Assembly (NCBI RefSeq): GCF_003337375.1
Contig: NZ_QPJD01000005.1
Coordinates: 1-64,000, forward strand
Source of the DNA: Paenibacillus prosopidis
Lineage (GTDB): Bacteria; Bacillota; Bacilli; Paenibacillales; Paenibacillaceae
Reading direction: 5' to 3'
DNA length: 64,000 nt
A program made the position numbers and the translations under genes. Positions 40,103-49,443 of the stretch are shown piece by piece. The first letter of the stretch is position 1. Each line of letters starts with the position of its first letter. A model generated the notes under the pieces. The model ran no database searches. It saw nothing but the letters and a program-made list of their open reading frames with translations, and was not told the origin of the DNA.

Positions 40103-41473
40103 TTATACGGCACATATTTCAATAATTTCATTCCAATCGAAGGCAAGCCGGACGATATCTTCTTCTATAAGCTCCGACCCGGTTTGCACCTCAATGATGT
40201 CCATTTCCGTCTCCGCCAATAAACTGTGCTTGCTCTGCTTCGATATAACGAGTACATCTCCGGCCTTAACCGGAAACCGCTTATCGTTCAGGACCATCAC
40301 CCCATTACCGGAAACGACGGTCCATACCTCGTCTCTAAGCAAATGGTATTGGTAGCTTAAATTTTTACCCTGCGCTAAACATATCCGTTTGGTCAGAACT
40401 TCTTTCCCGTCTGGATATTTCAAGAAATCGAGCACCCTGTAACGGCCCCAACGTCTCTCCTCGTACATAGGACGTTGATCCGAGTGCTTCATAACCTCCT
40501 TGATCATCGGGCTTGATGCCTTGTCTGAGACAAGAATGCCATCCGGACTCGCCGCGACGATAACATTGGATAAATTAAGCAGCGTAATCGGAATATCCAG
40601 TTCGTTGATAATATGCGTATTGGATGAACTATCAGAAATAATTCCTTTGCCGATCAGCGGGGTCGCAATCTCCTCCGTCAGCGTGTTCCATGTACCAAGA
40701 TCCTTCCAATCCCCCTCGTATGGCAGCGCGACGATAAGATTGGCTTTCTCCACTACCTCGTAGTCGAAGCTGTTCTTCGTTAGCTTGTCGTACTGCTTAA
40801 CCATTTCGTCGTATTGGATCGGAAGCCCGTGCGAAAGCAGAATATTAATGATGAAATCCAGCTTGAATGCGAAAACACCGCAGTTCCAAAGTGCTGCCTG
40901 CTCAATCATGACCGCTGCTTCTTCTTCGCGGGGTTTCTCACGGAAGCTTTGTACATTCATATATGGCGCGTCATGCGCGGTTCCGCTTTGCGGAACGATA
41001 TACCCGTATTTCTCCGAAGGATATGTCGGTTTTACTCCCATAAGAGCCATATCCGCACCCGACTCGTTCAAGACCTGGTCCAGTTCCTTTGTCTTGTGGA
41101 AGAACGATTCCTCAACGAAAGGGTCGACCGGCATGACCACGACCGTTTCATTCAGGCTGACGCCTTTAACCGAGTACAAATAGGTGGCCGCCAGCGCGAT
41201 CGCAGGATACGTATCCCTTCTTTCCGGTTCGACAATCACTTCAATCTCGCTTCCCAGCTGGTTGTAGATCATTTCAACCTGCGGCTTGCTTGTTGCGATA
41301 AAAGCATGATCACCAAGTCCGGCACTCGCAATCTGCCCCCAAACCCGCTGTACCATCGACTCATGCTCGCCTTCCGAATTCCTCAGCACCTTCAAGAACT
41401 GCTTGGAACGGGCATCGTTCGAGAGCGGCCACAGGCGTTTGCCCGAGCCACCTGAGAGTAGAACAATTTTCAT
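40103..41473 (-). CDS. manC: Mannose-1-phosphate guanylyltransferase with cupin domain
   Basis: The 456-residue protein has VLLSGGSGKRLWPLSNDARSKQFL as the nucleotide loop, FREKPREEEA and WNCGVFAFK in the transferase core. A C-terminal mannose-6-phosphate-isomerase-like cupin (ERRWGRYRVLDF, KNLSYQYHLLRDEVWTVVSG) ends the chain. It makes GDP-mannose for the polymer. AGGAGGAG precedes the ATG. Confidence 0.95.
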   Translation of the reverse strand: MKIVLLSGGSGKRLWPLSNDARSKQFLKVLRNSEGEHESMVQRVWGQIASAGLGDHAFIATSKPQVEMIYNQLGSEIEVIVEPERRDTYPAIALAATYLYSVKGVSLNETVVVMPVDPFVEESFFHKTKELDQVLNESGADMALMGVKPTYPSEKYGYIVPQSGTAHDAPYMNVQSFREKPREEEAAVMIEQAALWNCGVFAFKLDFIINILLSHGLPIQYDEMVKQYDKLTKNSFDYEVVEKANLIVALPYEGDWKDLGTWNTLTEEIATPLIGKGIISDSSSNTHIINELDIPITLLNLSNVIVAASPDGILVSDKASSPMIKEVMKHSDQRPMYEERRWGRYRVLDFLKYPDGKEVLTKRICLAQGKNLSYQYHLLRDEVWTVVSGNGVMVLNDKRFPVKAGDVLVISKQSKHSLLAETEMDIIEVQTGSELIEEDIVRLAFDWNEIIEICAV

Positions 41474-41497
41474 GGAAACTCCTCCTATATATAGTAG

Positions 41498-42487
41498 TTA
41501 ACTGATTTGCGAAGCATTCGAACTTGTTTTTTGCCCTTCGTTCTTCACAATCAATTGGGCGGAACCTATGCCGCTTGTCCATGTATGATAATAGTTGGAG
41601 TTCTTGCCGTAAGAATTGTCGAGCAGCGTATTGGGCTTGTCCATTAAGCAGGATAAAATATGGCCATGCAGCCTTGATGTCTGTACCGTCTGGTAGCCGC
41701 TGAAGCGCTTGACAGCTTTATCTACCAGATAATCGGTGTACCTCCCCCAAATCGCCTGCATCGGCAGTGGACTGCTGCCTTTCTTTATCATTCTGACAAT
41801 GAGATTAATCGATTTCTGCTCCACCCGGTTATACAAGGAGTTCCAATCCAAATAATCGCCGCGACCCGCCGATTCGAGCTTCTCCTGCTCAATCGTTTTC
41901 TCAATATCCGTGCGGAAGAAGCAGAGCAGATCTTTGCCCGGGCTTCCTTTGTGCCGGATCGGCCATAATTGATGGGCCATGTCGGGTGATAAATAAACGT
42001 TGCATCTATGGAATTTCTCGGATGCAGATTGATAGGACAACGTGTCGCGGACATAGAGATGAATATCTTTATGTCCATTGAATATTTGCGCCGTCCGGTC
42101 GAATTCAGACTCTTTCTTATAAAATATCGTCTGTGGAAGCATCACGATCCGATGGTACGGATAGCTGGTGATAATTTTCTCGCGCAGCTTCTGATGTGCC
42201 GGATACAGGTCGCCGAAGTTACCTCCCCCATGCAGCACGATAATATGATCTTTCGGAATCATCAGCGAATCGGGAAAATCAAGCACGCTGTAGCGTGCAC
42301 GGACGCGAATATTATAGTCCTTGAAGAACGCTTCCGTGCCTTTCATAATGAGTAGGTCGCCGCCGTTGCTGTGAACGGGTATATCGATATAGTAGATGTT
42401 GGAGCCCGGCGGAATGACATTCAAAATCTGGCGAAGCTTATTTTTGATTCCTTCCATAGGGTGAACATTCTTCGGGGTACTCAGCAT
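41498..42487 (-). CDS. Polysaccharide pyruvyl transferase family protein
   Basis: The 329-residue protein has YYIDIPVHSNGGDLLIMKGTE, IIVLHGGGNFGDLYP, YHRIVMLPQTIFY and VQTSRLHGHILSCLMDKP, the pattern of EpsO/CsaB-type transferases. It would add a ketal pyruvate to an EPS sugar, giving a negative charge. AAAGGAGAG precedes the ATG. Confidence 0.93.
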   Translation of the reverse strand: MLSTPKNVHPMEGIKNKLRQILNVIPPGSNIYYIDIPVHSNGGDLLIMKGTEAFFKDYNIRVRARYSVLDFPDSLMIPKDHIIVLHGGGNFGDLYPAHQKLREKIITSYPYHRIVMLPQTIFYKKESEFDRTAQIFNGHKDIHLYVRDTLSYQSASEKFHRCNVYLSPDMAHQLWPIRHKGSPGKDLLCFFRTDIEKTIEQEKLESAGRGDYLDWNSLYNRVEQKSINLIVRMIKKGSSPLPMQAIWGRYTDYLVDKAVKRFSGYQTVQTSRLHGHILSCLMDKPNTLLDNSYGKNSNYYHTWTSGIGSAQLIVKNEGQKTSSNASQIS

Positions 42488-42524
42488 AATAAACTCTCCT
42501 TTATTTGTTTTCTCTCTTTAATCA

Positions 42525-43076
42525 CTAGAGACTCCACTTGACATTCCGTTTGACTTCCTTTGCCGGTACTCCCGCCACAAGCGTATAGGGCTCCACATCC
42601 TTTGTTACAACAGAACCCGCCGCAACAACGGCGCCGTTACCAATGGTGATGCCTTTTAAAATCGTCGATTTACAGCCGATCCAAACTTTATCTCCAATGA
42701 AGACCGGCTTCGTCGATTCGGTACCTGAAAGTTGATGATAATCGGTATCTATTATGGATACATCCCAGGAAATCGCACAATTATTCCCTATCTTTACTTG
42801 CTCTTTGCACCTAATTTCAGATCTTCGATTAATAAAGGTATAATCGCCAATCTCGATCTTCGCTTTTTTCGATTCCAAATAAAAGCCGGTATCTTTATGC
42901 AAGATGACGTTTTTCCCGATAATCAATTTAGAATCTTTAGCTTTGGATACAATGACTCTGCCGCACACGCGAAGCATGCTGCCTCCCTGTTCCAACTTCC
43001 TTCTAAACATCATGCCGAGCACAATACGGTATCCATATCTGACATATTCCTTTAGACTTCTCTTTCTTTTTTCCAT
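42525..43076 (-). CDS. Hexapeptide-repeat acyltransferase
   Basis: The 183-residue left-handed beta-helix protein has isoleucine-patch hexads (VIVSKAKDSKLIIGKNVILH, KVWIGCKSTILKGITIGNGAVVAAGSVVTKDV) and the catalytic His region in IIDTDYHQL. It probably acetylates an EPS sugar. GGAGGTGAA supports ATG 43076. Confidence 0.92.
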   Translation of the reverse strand: MEKRKRSLKEYVRYGYRIVLGMMFRRKLEQGGSMLRVCGRVIVSKAKDSKLIIGKNVILHKDTGFYLESKKAKIEIGDYTFINRRSEIRCKEQVKIGNNCAISWDVSIIDTDYHQLSGTESTKPVFIGDKVWIGCKSTILKGITIGNGAVVAAGSVVTKDVEPYTLVAGVPAKEVKRNVKWSL

Positions 43077-43148
43077 GATGTTCACCTCCATGTGGTGGGA
43101 TTCCATCCTTGGAAACGGCCAACGCCGACGTAAAGATCGAGAAGACGC

Positions 43149-46121
43149 TTATTTCCTTAACTCGTAATAAAATTTCGGCCGTTCCCCCAGAACTAACTTG
43201 TAGATGTCGTAGTTGGTGTCCATAATCCCTTCCAGGTATTCCTTATAAGGACGGTCGGCGACATTCACAAGGCCGGAGTTATAGCGTTCTCCCCAAATTC
43301 CCTGCCAATATCTTCCGAGACCTGCCTGGTCCACGTAATTGAATACATGAACGCCTACAATGAAGTCCAGACTGGCTGCCCCCTCCATATAATTCCGGTA
43401 ACGCATCCCTCTCTCAAACTGGTTCGCGGCCGAATTTGGAAGGAGAGGCTCCAATCCTTGTTCCGCTGTACCGTAACCGAATTCGCTTATCAGAATCGGT
43501 TTGCCGCCCGACTTCTTGTGTACATCCTCCAATAGATCGGGTTTGAGATGATAACTGTAATGGTTGATACTGATAACATCCACGTATTTCCCTTCGATCT
43601 CCGCCATCACGCTCCGAAACTTCTCATTATGGAAAGGAGTCGTTAGCCAGCGGTCTCCAAGAAGGAGATGATTCGGATCATATTTGCGGTAGATCCGTGA
43701 AACCGTTCCGAAGAACGTCTCCAGATAATATCTAAAAAATGCATCCATATCACGCCATGCTGACGATGTATTGATCGGCAGCTCCGCTTCCTTCAATTCT
43801 TCAAAGGATTCAAAGCTTGTCTGCCAATGGCTGTTAAATTTGTCTATGTCTTGATATTTATCCTTCAGTCTTTTAACCAAACGTCCTTTGATGGCTGCTT
43901 TGCTTGCCTTCAGCTTCGGCACATGGGAATAAAACTTATGGTACTCGTATTCGTTGTCGATGAAGTACCCGATCAGCAACGGATCATCTTTGTTCGGCTT
44001 GAGTACATTAGCTAACGTCTTATCGAGCTTGGCTTCCGCATCCGGCGCAAAAATGTCGAATATCGAAATCCCGCCAATATTAGACCAGTTCATGCTCGTA
44101 AGCGGAAGCATCCGAACGTAAGGCAATTTGCTCTCATTGCTGTATTTTTCAGGCGAATAGCCACCCGCACTGTTAAATCCCCATTTCCTGATGCGCTCGG
44201 CCGCTTCCGAATAAATAGCATGCTCGGTTGGAACTTTCCCTGTTTTCCGGTATTTGTTCGCCAGATAGAACGAGAAATTCTCTAACCCCATAAATGCCGA
44301 TTTATATTCCTCTTGATTAGAAGGCATCGATTCGAACAGTTCCTCCCGGCCCTTTACCATCGTATAGGTTTCATTGGCTGTAAGACCATTCACCCCTAAG
44401 CTGAAAAAGAGATTGCCTCCCGGAGTTGTCATCACTTTGCGGCTTCCTATCTGCTGAATTGTAAAAAATCCCGTTTTTTGCAACCCGTATTTTGCCGCAC
44501 TGCCTTTCAGGCCGCCGTATTGGTCGCGGTCCGAAGGAGGTGTTAAACCGCTGTAATAGGAGGCGTCTGCCTCGGCATCCGCTTCCAGCTGCTGCTCATT
44601 TGTCACCTTCCCGGGAAAATTCGCAGAGGTCAATTGACCGAACCTGTCCACTTTAATTAGATTGCTTGCGTTGAGCGTGTATTTACGGATGGGGCTTGGC
44701 TCCATACCATCCTTGACCGCATAGGTTTCCAGCACGTTATAACCCGTGAGTTGAAGCGGTTCGGAATAGGACTTGAAGCCGAACCCATTATTCAAACGGT
44801 AAAAAATCTTTGCCTCGCCCGAAGCCGTTAACTGCACATCGTGTAATGTTTCGGCGCTTTTGGTTGACTTAATGCCCACGGAAGCGGTGCTTCGATTTAA
44901 AATCACATTTGAAACCTGGGGCGACCAAGACGCAGCCGATCCGTGCAGCTCGATTTTCAAATACCTCGTACCCGCCGGCAGTGACGAAGCCTCGTAAGCG
45001 TACTTCTGCCAATTCCCTACTGGATGGCCTACCGAATAGGCTTTAGCAGAAATTTCGGAATAATCCTTTCCATTCTCCGAAATGAAGATCCGATGTTTCT
45101 CAATGGCCTTTCCAGTAAAAAAGTAGCTGTAGACCATAAAGTTTGAAATATCGTAATCCGTTTGATAAATGATGTTCCCTGGCTTCTTTGAAGTACGCAC
45201 CATCCGGTTTGAGTCGTTGCCGAAGAAATAGGGAGTATCTCTCAAAATATAAATACTCGATTTGCTGTAAAGCTGTTTAAAATTTTCGAGCGTGTCGTTC
45301 ATTCCGACTGTCGTATCCAAAGAACCATCCGACACATACCGGTAGGTGGAAACCCTGCTGGCCGCTGATTTGCCCGATGCCGAATGGTTTACGGCGGTAA
45401 TCTTTAACAGAAGCTCGTTCACCACTTTGATCGGTGAAGTATAAAGCTTGCGTGTAAGAGATGTTCTGGGGTCGCTGCCGTCCGTAGTGTAATACACGGT
45501 ATCGCCGGCAGTTGCTCTTTCCAACATGACCATACTTCCGTAGGGGATGGACCCCGAAGGCAGGTTGGACTTTACGCCCAATGAACCATTCAGCACCGCT
45601 TTCCCAATTACCGGTGATTTAGAGATATCGCTGCCAGTGTATTGTATTTTCAAGTATCTTGCATCCCCACGAAAGTTCCGTACTTCGTACACGACAAAAT
45701 TCATGTTATCCGCGTCTTTGTAAACTTGCGGAGTCACTTCCTCGTATTCTTGTCCATCGTGGGAAACATAAAAATTCGGATGATTGTAAGGCCCGTTGTC
45801 CGGACGATAGTACGTGTATAAGGAAAAATTCCTTAGAGGACCGTTCGACCGGTACGTCATGTATTCGTTTGATCGAAAGCTTCGGATCACCCGGGTGGGA
45901 TCAGCCGCAGCCTCAGATACTTGTAGAGAGAGAGTCTCCGAATGTTTGTAAACATGACTCCAATCCACAAGATCATCAACTATTATTTCAGCTGAAGTAG
46001 TGTTGGTAGAGTTGTCTGCAAAACCGTGTATCGGCATAATGGTTATAAGTAAACTAAAAATCAATAAAATATAAAGCAGTGTACGATTATATTTCTTGAT
46101 GTTTTTTAACCTCTCCACCAT
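43149..46121 (-). CDS. Secreted GH50/GH42-like protein in EPS operon
   Basis: The 990-residue exported protein has a membrane/signal segment at about 10-35. Two copies of a discoidin-like or unknown beta domain (around 45-160 and 240-385) are interleaved with chitobiase-type C-terminal folds (GDTVYYTTDGSDP). A C-terminal barrel of about 500 residues shows LLIGYFIDNEYEYH (candidate acid/base) and ISEFGYGTAEQG (candidate nucleophile), like beta-agarases. The end VFNYVDQAGLGRYWQG plus GLVNVADRPY is also typical of GH50. It may trim or process the operon's own polysaccharide. AAGGAG supports ATG 46121. Confidence 0.85.
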   Translation of the reverse strand: MVERLKNIKKYNRTLLYILLIFSLLITIMPIHGFADNSTNTTSAEIIVDDLVDWSHVYKHSETLSLQVSEAAADPTRVIRSFRSNEYMTYRSNGPLRNFSLYTYYRPDNGPYNHPNFYVSHDGQEYEEVTPQVYKDADNMNFVVYEVRNFRGDARYLKIQYTGSDISKSPVIGKAVLNGSLGVKSNLPSGSIPYGSMVMLERATAGDTVYYTTDGSDPRTSLTRKLYTSPIKVVNELLLKITAVNHSASGKSAASRVSTYRYVSDGSLDTTVGMNDTLENFKQLYSKSSIYILRDTPYFFGNDSNRMVRTSKKPGNIIYQTDYDISNFMVYSYFFTGKAIEKHRIFISENGKDYSEISAKAYSVGHPVGNWQKYAYEASSLPAGTRYLKIELHGSAASWSPQVSNVILNRSTASVGIKSTKSAETLHDVQLTASGEAKIFYRLNNGFGFKSYSEPLQLTGYNVLETYAVKDGMEPSPIRKYTLNASNLIKVDRFGQLTSANFPGKVTNEQQLEADAEADASYYSGLTPPSDRDQYGGLKGSAAKYGLQKTGFFTIQQIGSRKVMTTPGGNLFFSLGVNGLTANETYTMVKGREELFESMPSNQEEYKSAFMGLENFSFYLANKYRKTGKVPTEHAIYSEAAERIRKWGFNSAGGYSPEKYSNESKLPYVRMLPLTSMNWSNIGGISIFDIFAPDAEAKLDKTLANVLKPNKDDPLLIGYFIDNEYEYHKFYSHVPKLKASKAAIKGRLVKRLKDKYQDIDKFNSHWQTSFESFEELKEAELPINTSSAWRDMDAFFRYYLETFFGTVSRIYRKYDPNHLLLGDRWLTTPFHNEKFRSVMAEIEGKYVDVISINHYSYHLKPDLLEDVHKKSGGKPILISEFGYGTAEQGLEPLLPNSAANQFERGMRYRNYMEGAASLDFIVGVHVFNYVDQAGLGRYWQGIWGERYNSGLVNVADRPYKEYLEGIMDTNYDIYKLVLGERPKFYYELRK

Positions 46122-46143
46122 TTTTCTCCTTTTCTCTCTTTGT

Positions 46144-47031
46144 CTAGTTATAGGTGCGCAATACACCGCTGATCAAACCGTTATTGTATATAATTTTGCT
46201 TATATTGCGGAATATCCGATGCTTATCGAAGAAAAAAATGACCGTCAACAACAGAAACACCGGAATCTTCAGGACGGATTTAACGATAATGCCTGTCTTC
46301 CGCTCCGAGCTGACCGCACTGCTGACTCCCTGCCAATAAATTCTTCGCAGCAGCCATTTTCTGCTAACTCTGCTGCGCGGAATTTTGTGCCTCACCCAGG
46401 CATGAGGTGTGTAAAAGACGGTATGGCGGCTGCGGATTCGATCAATGAGCTCGGCTTCCTCGCTTGAAAGCAGGTTACTCCCCACTCTGCCCAGATCCTC
46501 GCGAAAGGGTTTTAGCGAATCGAACACGGATTTACGGAACGCTACATTGGCTCCGAATGGTATGGCCGGCTTTTTCATTTCTACAATTTCATTGGAATAA
46601 TCCAAAATGGTATAGAGCGTCCGGTTTTCCGGCAAAAGCCAAGTCGGCTCCGCCCCTTCCCAAGCGGGTTCGATTCTGCCGCCAACGCAGCCGATTCTGG
46701 GATCGGTCTCAAATAAGGAGACAATCCCACTAATCCATTCCTTGGAAGCCATTGCATCATCGTCTAAGAACAGCACATACTCGCCCTTCGCTTCGCGAAT
46801 CGCACGATTCCGGGCTACGGAGAGCCCCAGCCGTTCTTCATAAACATAAATAATCGGGATGCTTGTCATCTTATTGACTTCTTGAACAACCTGTTTGGTG
46901 TTGTCGGTGGACCGGTTGTCAACCACAATCACCTCAAACGCATCCGTAAAGTTTTGCCGTAAGAGACTTAAAAGCGCTTCTCTCACATCCTCAGCTCTGT
47001 TATGGGTGCAAATCGCTACTGTCGCTTTCAT
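46144..47031 (-). CDS. Glycosyltransferase family 2
   Basis: The 295-residue GT-A enzyme has VAICTHNRAEDVREALLSLL, VIVVDNRSTDNTKQVV, GEYVLFLDDDAMAS (metal-binding acidic motif) and VGGRIEPAWEG. A C-terminal hydrophobic segment (SVLKIPVFLLLTVIFFF) suggests membrane contact. ATG 47031 overlaps the upstream glycosyltransferase stop as ATGA. It adds one sugar to the EPS repeat unit. Confidence 0.93.
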   Translation of the reverse strand: MKATVAICTHNRAEDVREALLSLLRQNFTDAFEVIVVDNRSTDNTKQVVQEVNKMTSIPIIYVYEERLGLSVARNRAIREAKGEYVLFLDDDAMASKEWISGIVSLFETDPRIGCVGGRIEPAWEGAEPTWLLPENRTLYTILDYSNEIVEMKKPAIPFGANVAFRKSVFDSLKPFREDLGRVGSNLLSSEEAELIDRIRSRHTVFYTPHAWVRHKIPRSRVSRKWLLRRIYWQGVSSAVSSERKTGIIVKSVLKIPVFLLLTVIFFFDKHRIFRNISKIIYNNGLISGVLRTYN

Positions 47032-48074
47032 GCATTCACCTCGTACCGTTTTGTCCCGGTATAAACTTTTATCATTTTTCCGGCTATCCCCTGCCAGTCT
47101 AATTCTGCCAATTTTTTTGAAATGTGCTTCTCTACTTCGTTCATATTCATATTTACCGACATTGCCAGCGCCTTGCATAACCCGTCCGGGTCAGCAGGAT
47201 CGTATAAGATTCCGCATCCTTCGGAAACATATTCGCTGAGCGAACCGAGCTTGGGCGCAACGACCGGCTTATAATGAGAGAGAGCCAGAATCGCGCTTCC
47301 GGAAGTCGTAATCTGGTTGTAAGGCAGCACCATAACATTACCCGCCCGTAAGTAGTCGACAAGTTCGTGGTCATCCACAAAATGAGGATAAACTTTGATT
47401 CTGCCGTCGTTAATCGGATCGATATAATCCAATTTATAACCGTCATCTACTTTTCCCGCTATCAGCAATCCAACGGAGTCCGACTTAACCGATAAAAAAG
47501 CTTCGACTAGCTTCTCGATTCCTTTATAAGGGTTGATTCTGCCGATAAATAAGAATAGGAACTGTTCCGGCGGAATGCCGAATCGCTTACGGATATCCGT
47601 CCCTTTGCCGACATAGGCGTCCACGTAATGGCCATGCGGTGTAACAATCAGCTTATCAGCGCTCACCCCGAACGTTTCGATAACCTCTTGTTTTACCGTT
47701 TCACTCATGACGAATCCTTTGTTGCAGACGGATAAAATAAACTTTCGCATCATATAATTCCATTTACTTTTGCCAGTCGAATGCGGCCAAATATTGTGAA
47801 CGGTCCAAAACAACCGTACTCCCCTTACTTTCAAAAACAAAAGAAGTCCGGCAAATAACAGCGACTTCACGATCGTTAGGGGGAAATTGGACGCCTGATA
47901 CGAATAACTGGGCCAATGCATATGGACGATGTCTCCCTTTGCAGGTTTAAGGGTGTTCTTTGTATCGTAATGTTCCACCTGCAGACCGTTCTCTTCGATG
48001 GACTTTGTCAGCAATTCGGAATATTTGTTATATTCGCTAACTTTAGGCCACATGTAAACTGTTGGGTTACTCAT
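47028..48074 (-). CDS. Glycosyltransferase, GT-B fold (GT4-like)
   Basis: The 348-residue protein has DIVHMHWPSYSY, LFWTVHNIWPHS and the nucleotide-sugar block FLFIGRINPYKGIEKLVEAF, with SGSAILALSHYKPVVAPKLG near the C-terminus. It overlaps the wzx stop. It transfers a sugar to the lipid-linked EPS intermediate. Confidence 0.92.
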   Translation of the reverse strand: MSNPTVYMWPKVSEYNKYSELLTKSIEENGLQVEHYDTKNTLKPAKGDIVHMHWPSYSYQASNFPLTIVKSLLFAGLLLFLKVRGVRLFWTVHNIWPHSTGKSKWNYMMRKFILSVCNKGFVMSETVKQEVIETFGVSADKLIVTPHGHYVDAYVGKGTDIRKRFGIPPEQFLFLFIGRINPYKGIEKLVEAFLSVKSDSVGLLIAGKVDDGYKLDYIDPINDGRIKVYPHFVDDHELVDYLRAGNVMVLPYNQITTSGSAILALSHYKPVVAPKLGSLSEYVSEGCGILYDPADPDGLCKALAMSVNMNMNEVEKHISKKLAELDWQGIAGKMIKVYTGTKRYEVNA

Positions 48075-49440
48075 CCATTCCACCTGCTCTTCCAGCTCTT
48101 TTAATGATCTTTTTTTCTCTCAGACGCCCGATCAAAAAGCGGAAATCGTCTTTATCAAAAAGCATGCCGGCAAACCGCACCTTAAACGCGACCCGCATCG
48201 CGGCTATTGTGATCAGCATTCTTACCAGCGCACCGATTAATAAAGATAGGGCAATTCCGTTAAGACCGTATAAAGGGGTAAATACAAAAAATAATCCGAT
48301 CGTAATCGCAAGTGCTATAACTTGTCGGATTAGAACGAGACCGGGTCGACCCAATGCGTTGAACGAAGCTGCCAGAATCCAAGAGCCGCCCCCGAGAATG
48401 CATTCAATAGAAAGAAGATAAAACGCGGTGCTGGCCTCCAAAAATTCCTTACCGAATAAAATACCCATTAGGAATCTGCCGACGAATATACTCGGTACGA
48501 CCACGATCGTCATCAGGATAAGCGACAACCGGAAAGCCCGGCCGACCGTTGCGATAATCTTGTCCTTGTCCAGCCCTGTCAATTTCGGAAAAATGACATT
48601 CGAGATGGCCATCTGAACCGTGTTGAAAACGCGGGACAGAGCATATACGACGCTATACAAACCGAAATCCCGCGGCGTGAGCAGCGATAAGATAATGATT
48701 TTGTCAAACTGCGAATACAAGGTACCAAGCAGCTCAACGCCAAACACCCTGCTGCCGTAACCGAATAACGACTTGGCCGCTGCCCGGTCAACCATACGCT
48801 TCAACCAATCGATTTTCAGCTCGCCCCTCAATTGATACAAGGACCAAATGACGACTAGCAGCGTTGTGATCAGGTAGACGAATGAAGCAGCGTGGATATC
48901 AAGCACTCCTGTCATAAAGAGTACGAGGATACCCGCCAAGTTAAAAAGCGGAACAAACAACCTTACGCCGTTATAGATTTTGAAGTTATCCGAGCTTTGC
49001 GCAAGCGCCGCAATCAGATTGACCGCTAGCAGCAGCGGCAGCGTCAGCACGGTGTACCATCGGGCGGTCTGAATGACCTCGGCAGAATAGTTGCCCAGCC
49101 AAACCGGAAGATACATCCATGAAATGACGCCGACAATGATGCTGACCGGGAGTTGGAATAGAAAGCCTGCCCTGATGTATTCCGCTCCTTTGCCGGCATG
49201 CCGCTTCATGTTGTAAATAAGAGAAGTGGGAAGTCCGAATCCAACAACTCCTACCAGGAAGGTCGACCAGAACAGAATCGCCGAAAATTCCCCTTTGCCG
49301 GCGACGCCGAACATTCTTGCCGTCATGATGGAGGTCAGCGTGGTGATGACCATCACCATAAAGTTGGTTGCGCTTGTGCGCATAATCGTTTGAACAAGAC
49401 CGTTCCCATTTAATATTTTACGGATTGCCAATTGTGCCAT
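48067..49440 (-). CDS. wzx: Oligosaccharide flippase (Wzx type)
   Basis: The 457-residue integral membrane protein has about 12-14 hydrophobic helices and the MOP-superfamily opening TSATNFMVMVITTLTSIMTARMFGVAGKGEFSA. It would flip the lipid-linked repeat unit across the membrane. Its partners Wzy and the sugar transferase are in the same operon. Confidence 0.92.
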   Translation of the reverse strand: MAQLAIRKILNGNGLVQTIMRTSATNFMVMVITTLTSIMTARMFGVAGKGEFSAILFWSTFLVGVVGFGLPTSLIYNMKRHAGKGAEYIRAGFLFQLPVSIIVGVISWMYLPVWLGNYSAEVIQTARWYTVLTLPLLLAVNLIAALAQSSDNFKIYNGVRLFVPLFNLAGILVLFMTGVLDIHAASFVYLITTLLVVIWSLYQLRGELKIDWLKRMVDRAAAKSLFGYGSRVFGVELLGTLYSQFDKIIILSLLTPRDFGLYSVVYALSRVFNTVQMAISNVIFPKLTGLDKDKIIATVGRAFRLSLILMTIVVVPSIFVGRFLMGILFGKEFLEASTAFYLLSIECILGGGSWILAASFNALGRPGLVLIRQVIALAITIGLFFVFTPLYGLNGIALSLLIGALVRMLITIAAMRVAFKVRFAGMLFDKDDFRFLIGRLREKKIIKRAGRAGGMDE

Positions 49441-49443
49441 AGA

